5,562 nucleotides of DNA from Flavobacteriaceae bacterium (lineage in GTDB: Bacteria > Bacteroidota > Bacteroidia > Flavobacteriales > Flavobacteriaceae). The notes beneath the pieces are model-generated. The model ran no database searches and was not told where the DNA came from. It saw nothing but the letters and a program-made list of their open reading frames with translations. The position numbers were made by a program, and so were the translations under genes. The stretch spans positions 1-5,562 of the forward strand of contig JABSPP010000129.1 of the NCBI GenBank assembly GCA_013214275.1, read 5' to 3'. Of this stretch, positions 1-5,562 are shown piece by piece (within the stretch, counting starts at the first letter, position 1; every line of letters starts with the position of its first letter).

Positions 1-832
1 GGGTGGGCAAGCAGAAGAACCAAGTACAGCAGCAGAACCGGAACCAAAAACACCAACAACAGACAATGACAATCGAGGCAATAATAAAACCCTGAAAATC
101 AAAATTTTCCAGCCCATCAGAAGTAGTAACTAAATTAAATAACAAACAATTGGTCTTATAGGATTTACGTACAACAAAATATCGAAAAAACCCCTCTCGC
201 CTAGGGCCGTGCCACGGTGGAAGTCCCGTCATTTTACAATATGTTCTGATGTCCTTCAATGCATTTTCCACTTGCTTGTCAAACAACCCAGAATCTTTCT
301 CTAAGTTATCGCCCATCCACCAGATTCCCCTTCGTTTAAATCCCAGGGTAAATTCATCAATATCCGTGTTATTTTTTCGATCATAGCCAATAGCAGAGAA
401 GCCATATTCCATTTTATTTCTATAATGAAAAAGGAGGGGAGAAGAAATAAATTCATCAAAGACACCATCAATATATTCAATACCACCAATGCGTTTCAAC
501 AGCTCAAGAGTACTCTTTTTTTTATAAGCATGCTGAATTTCAATGGGTAATTGAATGTACGGTGCGCCAGGAATGTCCTGATAGGGAACCTCAACTTCAT
601 CATCAGAGGGTTTTAAAACATCTATCAGTTTGCACTCAGCATATTTTTTGGATGACTTTTTAACTTGGGCTTTCACCAGTTGTCCAGGGATGGTATTAGG
701 CACAAAAACCACAAATTCTCCCTCATCAGAACGAATCCTCCCAATTCCCTTTCCACCAAAAGCATAGTCTTCAATTTTTAGTTCTAAAATCTGCCCCCTT
801 TTTACAAATCTATTTCGTGGCCTCCTTGGCAT
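1..832 (-). CDS. rlmD: 23S rRNA (uracil-C5)-methyltransferase, RlmD/RumA type, N-terminal half; 3' part missing or rearranged
   Basis: Enzymes of this family transfer a methyl group from SAM to C5 of a uridine in 23S rRNA. The frame starts at ATG 830-832, with an AAGGA-like ribosome site 7 bases upstream (839-843). Residues about 14-72 form a TRAM RNA-binding domain, with motifs YAFGGKGIGRI and VVFVPNTIPGQLVKAQV. Then come LELLKRIGG (109-117), the family motif HYRNKMEY (136-143), GFKRRGIWW (164-172) and FRYFVVRKSY (216-225). Resemblance runs to about residue 245-249 (SDGLENFDFQGF, near position 86). After that the frame is open to position 1 but reads as a Cys/Trp/Phe-rich string unlike any methyltransferase. 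The SAM-binding and catalytic Cys motifs, normally in the last 200 residues, are not in the window. The usual CX5CX2C iron-sulfur ligands are also absent: the matching place reads VPYQDIPGAPY. The gene may be truncated, or joined to foreign DNA; it is divergent from rocD. Identity is well supported; function is doubtful. Confidence 0.85.
   Translation of the reverse strand, partial: MPRRPRNRFVKRGQILELKIEDYAFGGKGIGRIRSDEGEFVVFVPNTIPGQLVKAQVKKSSKKYAECKLIDVLKPSDDEVEVPYQDIPGAPYIQLPIEIQHAYKKKSTLELLKRIGGIEYIDGVFDEFISSPLLFHYRNKMEYGFSAIGYDRKNNTDIDEFTLGFKRRGIWWMGDNLEKDSGLFDKQVENALKDIRTYCKMTGLPPWHGPRREGFFRYFVVRKSYKTNCLLFNLVTTSDGLENFDFQGFIIASIVIVCCWCFWFRFCCCTWFFCLPT
2..133 (+). other. Possible C-terminal tail of an unidentified protein, running into rlmD antisense
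   Basis: The plus-strand frame is open from position 2 to TAA 131-133. Its first part reads as a low-complexity acidic tail (QAEEPSTAAEPEPKTPTTDN), typical in composition of a disordered protein end. The last dozen codons lie antisense to recognisable rlmD sequence, so they cannot be original to the same gene. I infer that DNA from the end of another gene was joined to rlmD somewhere around 60-95. I do not recognise the protein. It could equally be chance, since GCA/GAA/CCA-rich DNA stays open easily. Confidence 0.2.
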
Positions 833-930
833 TAAATGTCCTTTTTTGGACTGTAAACTTATGGAATTTGAGCTAATGTAGAAAGCTAAAGTTAAGAAGT
901 ATTATACCGTGAAGAATGCACAGTTTTTTA

Positions 931-1014
931 TGGGCGCTTCCCTGCGGGTCGTGCTGTCCGCTATATCTTTTTTGCTATTTCTGGGCAAAAAAGGATGCCG
1001 CTGCCATCACTAAC
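931..1014. repeat. REP-like intergenic palindromic element of the flavobacterial type
   Basis: Seen directly: the segment is more GC-rich than its surroundings and has a perfect 9-bp inverted repeat, CTTTTTTGC (967-975) and GCAAAAAAG (985-993), with a 9-base loop. Its outer ends start GGGCGCTTCCCTGCGGGTC and finish ATCACTAACGC. From memory, sequences of the form GGGCGTT-CCCT-CGGGTC ... hairpin ... TCCCTAACGC occur many times between genes in Flavobacteriia and related Bacteroidota. This copy fits with a few changes. It carries no protein. Possible roles are transcript end or stability, or it may simply be a dispersed repeat; I cannot tell which. Confidence 0.6.
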
Positions 1015-1076
1015 GCAAGGTAAAAGACACCTTTTCAACTGCATTCGATCCATAACAAACCATTGCTGCTACCATG

Positions 1077-1096
1077 CTAAAAAGGCTCTTTTTTAG
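1077..1096. terminator. AT-rich hairpin, possible weak bidirectional terminator
   Basis: CTAAAAAG (1077-1084) can pair with CTTTTTTAG (1088-1096), with a three-base GCT loop and one unpaired T. On either strand it ends in a run of T. The stem has only two G:C pairs, so it is weaker than a typical intrinsic terminator. On the minus strand it coincides with the end of the small open frame 1077-1214. Confidence 0.25.
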
Positions 1097-1214
1097 TTGT
1101 TTTAGAGTAGTCAATCAAACCGACAATAGCATTTCGATTCTTAGAGACGTTAGCTTTTAGGTCACCAATCCTTCTGTGAGTCTTATCAGTCAAAAAAGAC
1201 TTTTCCACATCCCA
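1077..1214 (-). pseudogene. Possible remnant of a small gene, unidentified
   Basis: The minus strand is open for 45 codons before TAG at 1077-1079. It reads as a plausible hydrophilic protein end, with segments such as HRRIGDLKANVSKNRNAIVG and a Lys-rich finish (KTTKKEPF). There is no ATG in this frame and a TGA lies directly upstream (1215-1217). The neighbouring frame, which contains an ATG (LMGCGKVFFD), stops at 1186-1188 just past an A/T homopolymer of six (1192-1197). A single-base change in that run would join the two. I do not recognise a family. It may be a decayed gene or a chance open frame. Confidence 0.15.
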
Positions 1215-1245
1215 TCAAGACTTTAAAATATTTTACTAATTTTAT

Positions 1246-1299
1246 GACCCGCTAGGGATGATTTCTCTCCCACGCTGCTTTTTCGGATCCCCGAGAGAA
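1246..1299. repeat. Second inverted-repeat segment, possibly a degenerate relative of the 931-1014 element
   Basis: TTCTCTC (1263-1269) and GAGAGAA (1293-1299) form a 7-bp inverted repeat around a 23-base loop. Just before it, GACCCGCTAGGGA (1246-1258) matches the reverse complement of TCCCTGCGGGTC at 939-950 except for one inserted T. This suggests a degraded, oppositely oriented copy of the same kind of element. The similarity is short, and the hairpin may instead be part of the rocD leader. Confidence 0.3.
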
Positions 1300-1328
1300 T
1301 AAAGGTAGAGCAGGAATGGTTATTTTTT

Positions 1329-1348
1329 ACATTTAAAAACATTTAAAA
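1329..1348 (+). repeat. Two tandem copies of ACATTTAAAA at the rocD start
   Basis: The 10-base unit occurs at 1329-1338 and 1339-1348, the second copy ending in the A of the rocD ATG. There is no Shine-Dalgarno sequence. An A/T-rich unstructured stretch ahead of the start is common in Bacteroidota, where it is thought to aid ribosome loading. The duplication could be replication slippage with no special role. Confidence 0.5.
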
Positions 1349-2595
1349 TGGCTGTTTTAGAGCAGGTTACTGCGCAACAAGCGATCGATTTAGAAAACAA
1401 GTACGGAGCACACAACTATCATCCTTTACCCGTTGTACTCAATAGGGGAGAAGGAGTGTATGTATGGGATGTTGAAGGGAAGAAGTATTACGATTTCCTA
1501 TCAGCATACTCGGCTGTAAATCAGGGGCATTGTCACCCTAAAATTGTGCAAGCACTTGTAGAACAAGCACAAAGCTTAACGCTAACCTCAAGAGCATTCT
1601 ACAATGACGTCTTGGGAACCTATGAGAAGTTCATCACAGAGTTATTTGGTTACGACAAGGTACTACCTATGAATACCGGTGTAGAAGGAGGAGAAACCGC
1701 GTTAAAATTATGTCGTAAATGGGCATATAAAGTAAAGGGAATTACAGAAAATAAAGCTAAAATTTTATTTGCAGAAAATAATTTCTGGGGGAGAACACTC
1801 GCTGCTGTTTCTTCCTCTACAGATCCCAGTGCTTATAGTGATTACGGCCCCTATTTACCTGGATTTGAAATTGTAAAATACAATGATTTAACAGCTCTTG
1901 AAGCTGCATTGGAAGATCCCAACGTTGCAGGATTTATGGTAGAACCAATACAAGGAGAAGCAGGCGTTATGGTCCCTAATGAAGGTTATTTAAAAAAGGC
2001 ATTTGAGTTGTGTCAATCAAAAAATGTACTGTTTATAGCCGACGAGGTACAAACTGGGATTTCTAGAACTGGAAGGCTATTTTGCTGTCAGCATGAAGGA
2101 TTTAGACCCGATATATTAATTTTGGGAAAAGCATTATCTGGAGGTGTATTTCCAGTATCAGCAGTTTTAGCTGACAATGAAATCATGATGACCATTAAAC
2201 CAGGTGAACATGGTTCCACATTTGGAGGGAACCCCTTGGCCTGTAAAGTAGCCATGGCAGCTTTAGAAGTAGCCATTGAAGAAAATCTTGCAGAGAATGC
2301 CGATCGTTTGGGTAAAATTTTTAAAACTGAATTGTCTGAATATGCAAAGACAAATGATTTAATCGAGCTAGTTAGAGGTAAAGGATTGTTGAATGCCATT
2401 GTGATTAATGATACAGAAGATAGCTCTACAGCATGGGATATATGTATGAAGCTCAAAGAAAACGGTTTACTAGCCAAACCCACACACGGGAATATCATTC
2501 GGTTTGCACCACCCTTGGTAATGAATGAAGAACAACTTAGAAATGGCGTTGCCATCATCATAAAAACGATGAATAGTTTTAAGGAAAACAACTAA
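1348..2595 (+). CDS. rocD: Ornithine aminotransferase (ornithine--oxo-acid transaminase)
   Basis: PLP-dependent class III aminotransferase that moves the delta-amino group of L-ornithine to 2-oxoglutarate, giving glutamate-5-semialdehyde and glutamate. It links arginine breakdown to proline and glutamate in the cytosol. The 415 residues are full family length. K261 in LGKALSGG should bind PLP; D232 in ADEVQTG contacts the pyridine nitrogen and Q235 follows it. Compared from memory with human OAT, residues Y55, Y85, F177, R180, E235, D263, Q266, K292 and T322 all fall at a constant offset of 31 (here Y24, Y54, F146, R149, E204, D232, Q235, K261, T291). The substrate-binding set that separates OAT from other class III enzymes is therefore intact. 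Segments such as NFWGRTL and SSSTDP also resemble the mitochondrial enzyme closely. The start at 1348 fits the common N-terminus MAVLEQ. The membrane protein gene follows after 8 bases, so the two are probably co-transcribed. Confidence 0.98.
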   Translation: MAVLEQVTAQQAIDLENKYGAHNYHPLPVVLNRGEGVYVWDVEGKKYYDFLSAYSAVNQGHCHPKIVQALVEQAQSLTLTSRAFYNDVLGTYEKFITELFGYDKVLPMNTGVEGGETALKLCRKWAYKVKGITENKAKILFAENNFWGRTLAAVSSSTDPSAYSDYGPYLPGFEIVKYNDLTALEAALEDPNVAGFMVEPIQGEAGVMVPNEGYLKKAFELCQSKNVLFIADEVQTGISRTGRLFCCQHEGFRPDILILGKALSGGVFPVSAVLADNEIMMTIKPGEHGSTFGGNPLACKVAMAALEVAIEENLAENADRLGKIFKTELSEYAKTNDLIELVRGKGLLNAIVINDTEDSSTAWDICMKLKENGLLAKPTHGNIIRFAPPLVMNEEQLRNGVAIIIKTMNSFKENN

Positions 2596-2603
2596 AAAAA
2601 GTC

Positions 2604-3071
2604 ATGTCGATTGAAAATATAGGAAATCCAAATCCACAAGAACTCAGGTTAAACAACTATGCCAAAAACTTTTTAAGAGAAACCGCCAGATGGGCTAAGT
2701 TTATTTCTATCGTTGGTTTTGTAATGATTGGTCTCTTAGTAGGATTCTCCTTACTGTCAATGTTAATGGATATAGGATCCTCTCCTGGCTTAGACTCAAC
2801 TTTTAGCACATCCTACGCAGGTGGTACTCTTGTGGGTTTTATCTTTATACTTTTAATTCTCGCCATTTATTTTTTCCCCATCTTGTACCTGTATAAGTTC
2901 TCAAAAAATATAAATAGAGCATTAGAATTGGAAGACGAGACCACACTAACAAAAGGTTTTGAATACCTAAAATCTCATTATAAATTTATCGGAATTCTAA
3001 CCGTCATAGGAGTTTCTTTATATCTCATTTTTTTCATCATCGGAATAGCTTCAGCAATATCAGCTATTTAG
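2604..3071 (+). CDS. Small three-helix membrane protein, DUF5362-like
   Basis: A 155-residue protein with a hydrophilic N-terminus and three strongly hydrophobic segments at about residues 33-55, 73-97 and 128-152, so it should sit in the inner membrane. The pattern LRETARWAKFISIVGFVMIGLL and a later charged loop (NINRALELEDETTLTKGFEYLKS in outline, about 102-124) resemble the DUF5362 family of Bacteroidota, whose function is unknown; I make that assignment from memory. No catalytic motif is visible. It begins 8 bases after the rocD stop, behind an A7 run, and is likely translated from the rocD transcript. It converges on the minus-strand frame ending at 3078, leaving only six bases between them and no clear terminator. 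Any role in ornithine metabolism would be a guess from position alone. Confidence 0.85.
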   Translation: MSIENIGNPNPQELRLNNYAKNFLRETARWAKFISIVGFVMIGLLVGFSLLSMLMDIGSSPGLDSTFSTSYAGGTLVGFIFILLILAIYFFPILYLYKFSKNINRALELEDETTLTKGFEYLKSHYKFIGILTVIGVSLYLIFFIIGIASAISAI

Positions 3072-3077
3072 TTGAAG

Positions 3078-3239
3078 TTAATTCCTGATTACTTGGTTCA
3101 CCTCAAGGAAAATTACGGGCGTTTTGTCAATAATGCTGAGGTATCTACCTAAACACTTGGGGTTAACTGGTATTTTTATCCTAAAGGCACTGTGCTCGAT
3201 TTCAACATGCAATCTTGATTTTACATTATTTAAATACAT
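3078..3239 (-). CDS. Hypothetical 53-residue protein overlapping the ybaB end
   Basis: An ATG at 3237-3239 lies inside the last codons of ybaB, giving a 14-base overlap, and the frame runs to TAA at 3078-3080. The product is mixed basic and hydrophobic, with alternating strand-like stretches (SRLHVEIE, FRIKIPVN, TPVIFLEVNQ). It has no signal peptide, membrane segment or motif I recognise. The tight overlap would allow translational coupling to ybaB, and the frame fills almost the whole gap to the convergent gene. Against it: the frame is short, and I know of no family. It could also be the eroded end of a longer protein. Confidence 0.35.
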   Translation of the reverse strand: MYLNNVKSRLHVEIEHSAFRIKIPVNPKCLGRYLSIIDKTPVIFLEVNQVIRN

Positions 3240-3546
3240 CTAGCCCTGGGATATCGGGGAGCCCATTTTTAGCAGCAGTCCCTATTTCTCGTTCGTTGAT
3301 TTCATTTGCCCTCTTTAATGCTTTATTGAGTGTTAAGATCAAGTAATCTTCTAGCTCTTCCGCATCTTGTAACATAGAGTCATCTACCTGAATACTCTTT
3401 ATTTCTCTGTTGGCGGTTACTGTTACCTTTACTTTGCCTTTTAAGACTTCGTCAATTAAAACAGTGTCTAATTGTTTCCTCTTTTCAGCAACTTTTTTTT
3501 GAGTTTCTTGTAACTGTTTCATCATTCCTGAGAGATCTCCAAACAT
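3226..3546 (-). CDS. ybaB: YbaB/EbfC family nucleoid-associated DNA-binding protein
   Basis: A 106-residue protein of typical family length. Members form tweezer-shaped homodimers that bind DNA without strict sequence preference and associate with the nucleoid; in many bacteria the gene sits by dnaX and recR, which is not so here. Seen in the sequence: the starting helix MFGDLSGMMKQLQETQKKV, the central beta segment GKVKVTVTANREIKSIQVDD (residues about 37-56), and a helical region LEDYLILTLNKALKRANEI, ending in a Gly/Pro-rich tail (GLPDIPGLDVF). Together these match the family fold. The start at 3546 is preceded by an AT-rich leader without a Shine-Dalgarno sequence. It is divergent from the oligopeptidase gene, 151 bases away, and a small frame overlaps its stop. 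Identity is secure; the role in this organism is inferred. Confidence 0.96.
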   Translation of the reverse strand: MFGDLSGMMKQLQETQKKVAEKRKQLDTVLIDEVLKGKVKVTVTANREIKSIQVDDSMLQDAEELEDYLILTLNKALKRANEINEREIGTAAKNGLPDIPGLDVFK

Positions 3547-3624
3547 AATTTTTATGATAAGTATTAGATATGCTAAAAATACTTTTTATATTGTGAATTT
3601 AAAAATGAATACAATTTGATCGTT

Positions 3625-3660
3625 TACAATCCTTCATAATAATGCCTAAGGCGGATTGTA
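3625..3660. promoter_or_regulatory. 8-bp inverted repeat between ybaB and the oligopeptidase gene, possible operator
   Basis: TACAATCC (3625-3632) and GGATTGTA (3653-3660) form a perfect 8-bp inverted repeat separated by 20 bases. A small palindrome, GCCTAAGGC (3644-3652), sits directly against the inner side of the right arm. The site lies in the divergent intergenic region, 38 bases before the peptidase start. The arrangement suits either a dimeric regulator or a leader hairpin in the peptidase transcript. There is no regulator gene in the window to pair with it. Confidence 0.35.
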
Positions 3661-3697
3661 CAGGCCATATCCATCATTTATACATACATCCCAACTC

Positions 3698-5562
3698 ATG
3701 AAAAGAATCACTCCAATTATTGTTGTTTTTAGCCTTATTTTTGCTAGCTCTTGTAAAGATACAACATCAATGAAAGCGAATATTACACCGCCAATAGCAG
3801 AAAAAAATCCCAAAGAATTAACCATTCACGATGATACTAGAATAGATAATTACTTTTGGATGCGTCTGACAGATGAACAGAAAACAGCTAAAAATAAGGA
3901 TGAGCAGACGCAAAAAGTCGAGTCGTATCTTCGTGCAGAAAATGCGTATTTTGATTCCGTAATGTCTTTTACCAACGATTTTCAAACGTCTTTATTTCAA
4001 GAGATGAAGGGGAGGATTAGGGAAGACGACGAGTCGGTCCCCTACTTTAAAAATGGTTATTACTATATAACACGGTATGAGACCGGAAAGCAATATCCTA
4101 TCTATTCTAGAAAGAAGGGGAACTTAAAAGCTGAAGAAGAAGTCTTATTTAACGTAAATGATGAGGCAGAGGGATATGAATTTTTTCAGCTAGGGGGACT
4201 TCATGTGAGTGCCGATAATAAATTGGTGGCGTTTGCAGTAGATACTGTTAGCAGAAGGCAATATGTGATTCAGGTGAAAAACCTAGAAACGGGGGTTGTT
4301 TATTCTGATAAAATTGAAAACACTACTGGAAGCTCTGTATGGGCAAACGATAACAAGACTTTATATTACACCAAGAAAAACCCAGTTACCTTAAGAGGTG
4401 AGAAAATTTTTAAACATATCTTAGGAACAGATCCTTCTGAAGACGTTGAAGTATTTCATGAGGACGATGAAACCTTTGATACATACGTATATAAGACAAA
4501 ATCTAACAAGTACATTGTGATAGGGAGCTATAGTACCGTATCTACAGAATTTAGAGTGTTGTCTGCCGACCATCCTGATGGAACTTTTGAGATTGTCCAA
4601 CCAAGAGAAAGAAATTTAGAGTACAGCATTGCCCATTATGGAGCTGATTTTTATATTCTAACCAACAAGGATGATGCGAAAAATTTTAAACTGATGAAAA
4701 CCCCTGTGGACAAAACAACGAAAGAGCATTGGATTGATGTTATTCCTCATAGGGATGATACACTCTTGGAAGACGTCTCCATTTTTAAAGAATACCTTGT
4801 TTTGGAGGAGAGAAATGACGGACTTAAGAAAATTCGTATCAAAAGATGGGACGGAACGGAGGACTACTATCTACCCTTTGATGAAGAAACGTACTCAGCA
4901 GGCGTATACTCGAATCCTGAGTTTGATACAACCACCATTCGATATTCTTACAATTCGTTTACCACTCCAAATTCGGTGATAGATTTTAATATGGCTGATC
5001 GCTCTAAGGATGTTAAAAAAGAACAGGAAGTATTGGGAGGAAAGTTTGATAAAAACAATTACAGGAGCGAACGTGTTTGGGCAACTGCTAGAGATAGAAA
5101 AAAAGTAGCTATTTCATTGGTATATCACAAAAATACTCAACTAGGAAAAGACACTCCGCTACTTCAGTATGCGTATGGGTCTTATGGCTATACAATTCCC
5201 GATGGATTTTCTACCACGCGTTTGAGCTTATTAGACAGAGGCTTTGTCTATGCATTAGCTCATATTAGAGGTGGACAATATTTGGGACGCCAATGGTATG
5301 AAGATGGAAAAATGATGCACAAGAAAAATACGTTTTATGACTTTATCGATTGTTCTAAATTTCTCATTGAGCAAGAGTACACCTCAGCAGATCACTTGTA
5401 TGCCATGGGAGGCTCTGCTGGTGGACTACTCATGGGAGCTGTGGTGAATATGGCACCTGAGTTGTACAACGGTGTAGTTGCTGCTGTGCCTTTTGTAGAT
5501 GTTATTTCTACCATGTTAGATGAGAGTAATCCTCTTACGACAGGTGAGTTTGACGAGTGGGG
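3698..5562 (+). CDS. ptrB: Oligopeptidase B (S9A family serine peptidase), predicted lipoprotein; C-terminus beyond window
   Basis: Serine oligopeptidase of the prolyl oligopeptidase clan, which in characterised members cuts short peptides after Arg or Lys. The first 621 codons are present. The start ATG 3698-3700 gives MKRITPIIVVFSLIFASSCK, a lipoprotein signal with lipobox ASSC and Cys19 as the lipidated residue. The protein should therefore be exported and membrane-anchored, unlike cytosolic E. coli PtrB. Residues about 40-430 form the beta-propeller that screens substrates, beginning with DDTRIDNYFWMR. The catalytic domain carries YGSYGY, LLDRGFVYALAHIRGG, GRQWYEDGK and KKNTFYDF, then the nucleophile motif GGSAGG with Ser573. 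The last part reads VPFVDVISTMLDESNPLTTGE. The catalytic Asp and His lie beyond the edge; by comparison with the 686-residue E. coli enzyme about 90 residues are missing. No Shine-Dalgarno is seen. The frame is intact throughout. Confidence 0.96.
   Translation, partial: MKRITPIIVVFSLIFASSCKDTTSMKANITPPIAEKNPKELTIHDDTRIDNYFWMRLTDEQKTAKNKDEQTQKVESYLRAENAYFDSVMSFTNDFQTSLFQEMKGRIREDDESVPYFKNGYYYITRYETGKQYPIYSRKKGNLKAEEEVLFNVNDEAEGYEFFQLGGLHVSADNKLVAFAVDTVSRRQYVIQVKNLETGVVYSDKIENTTGSSVWANDNKTLYYTKKNPVTLRGEKIFKHILGTDPSEDVEVFHEDDETFDTYVYKTKSNKYIVIGSYSTVSTEFRVLSADHPDGTFEIVQPRERNLEYSIAHYGADFYILTNKDDAKNFKLMKTPVDKTTKEHWIDVIPHRDDTLLEDVSIFKEYLVLEERNDGLKKIRIKRWDGTEDYYLPFDEETYSAGVYSNPEFDTTTIRYSYNSFTTPNSVIDFNMADRSKDVKKEQEVLGGKFDKNNYRSERVWATARDRKKVAISLVYHKNTQLGKDTPLLQYAYGSYGYTIPDGFSTTRLSLLDRGFVYALAHIRGGQYLGRQWYEDGKMMHKKNTFYDFIDCSKFLIEQEYTSADHLYAMGGSAGGLLMGAVVNMAPELYNGVVAAVPFVDVISTMLDESNPLTTGEFDEW

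Larger units (their letters stand above)
833..1347. other. 515-base intergenic region between divergent rlmD and rocD
   Basis: No convincing intact gene lies here. The gap contains the 5' leader of rlmD, a REP-like palindromic element (about 931-1014), an AT-rich hairpin at 1077-1096, a 45-codon open frame without ATG on the minus strand (1077-1214), an inverted-repeat segment at about 1246-1299, and the rocD leader. The leader ends in two tandem copies of ACATTTAAAA. Weak 7-of-8 matches to the Bacteroidota -7 box TAnnTTTG exist on both strands, but none has a matching -33 TTTG at normal spacing. The rocD and rlmD promoters must lie here but cannot be placed with confidence. Confidence 0.7.

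Noticed and set aside
1..95. Insertion sequence end interrupting rlmD
   Set aside because: No terminal inverted repeat, target duplication or transposase sequence is visible in the first 95 bases.
301..489. 62-codon minus-strand frame with hydrophobic start
   Set aside because: It lies in another frame inside the recognisable RlmD coding sequence on the same strand and has no features of its own.
887..894. TAACTTTA on the minus strand as the rlmD -7 box
   Set aside because: It matches TAnnTTTG in 7 of 8 positions but has no -33 TTTG upstream; such matches are common in AT-rich DNA.
1237..1244. TAATTTTA as the rocD -7 box
   Set aside because: A 7-of-8 match without a -33 element; the leader would also be long, and similar matches occur nearby at 1321.
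2088..2591. 167-codon frame antisense to rocD
   Set aside because: It is a shadow of the strongly supported rocD frame; its translation has no recognisable motif.
3072..3225. Terminator between the convergent membrane protein and ybaB genes
   Set aside because: Only short stems such as AGGTA/TACCT with a two-base loop were found, without a following T run.
3591..3618. TTG at 3591-3593 and TACAATTTG at 3610-3618 as a Bacteroidota promoter for ptrB
   Set aside because: The -7-like box has three instead of two bases between TA and TTTG, and the spacing to TTG (16 bases) is short, so the match is too weak to annotate.
4734..4979. 81-codon plus-strand frame inside the oligopeptidase gene
   Set aside because: It overlaps the propeller region of an intact, well-recognised gene in another frame.

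Overview
The window looks like chromosomal DNA from a marine-type member of the Bacteroidota, most probably Flavobacteriia. It is AT-rich, most starts lack a strong Shine-Dalgarno sequence, and the gene content fits: ornithine aminotransferase beside an RlmD-type methyltransferase, a small DUF5362-like membrane protein, YbaB, and a lipoprotein form of oligopeptidase B. No species is assigned.

Layout, left to right. (1) Positions 1-832, minus strand: the N-terminal half of a 23S rRNA uracil-C5-methyltransferase of the RlmD/RumA type. Its family resemblance stops near position 86-100. Beyond that the frame stays open but encodes an implausible Cys/Trp/Phe-rich string, while the plus strand reads as an acidic Pro/Thr/Glu-rich protein tail. 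This looks like a rearrangement junction, or an assembly join. (2) Positions 833-1347: a 515-base gap holding a REP-like element (about 931-1014), an AT-rich hairpin, a short open frame that may be a gene remnant, and a second weakly related inverted-repeat segment (about 1246-1299). (3) Positions 1348-3071, plus strand: rocD followed 8 bases later by a three-helix membrane protein gene, probably one transcript. (4) Positions 3078-3546, minus strand: ybaB with a possible 53-codon frame overlapping its end by 14 bases, convergent with the membrane protein gene. (5) Positions 3547-3697: a divergent intergenic region with an 8-bp perfect inverted repeat. (6) Positions 3698 to the right edge, plus strand: oligopeptidase B with a lipoprotein signal, cut by the window about 90 codons before its expected end.

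The genes are housekeeping and catabolic: rRNA modification, arginine/ornithine breakdown to glutamate semialdehyde, chromosome-associated YbaB, and peptide degradation in the envelope. Nothing links them into one dedicated system, and I see no sign of a new defence, mobile or biosynthetic system. The parts most worth a second look are the broken rlmD end, the repeat-containing gap, the small overlapping frame after ybaB, and the palindrome ahead of the peptidase.
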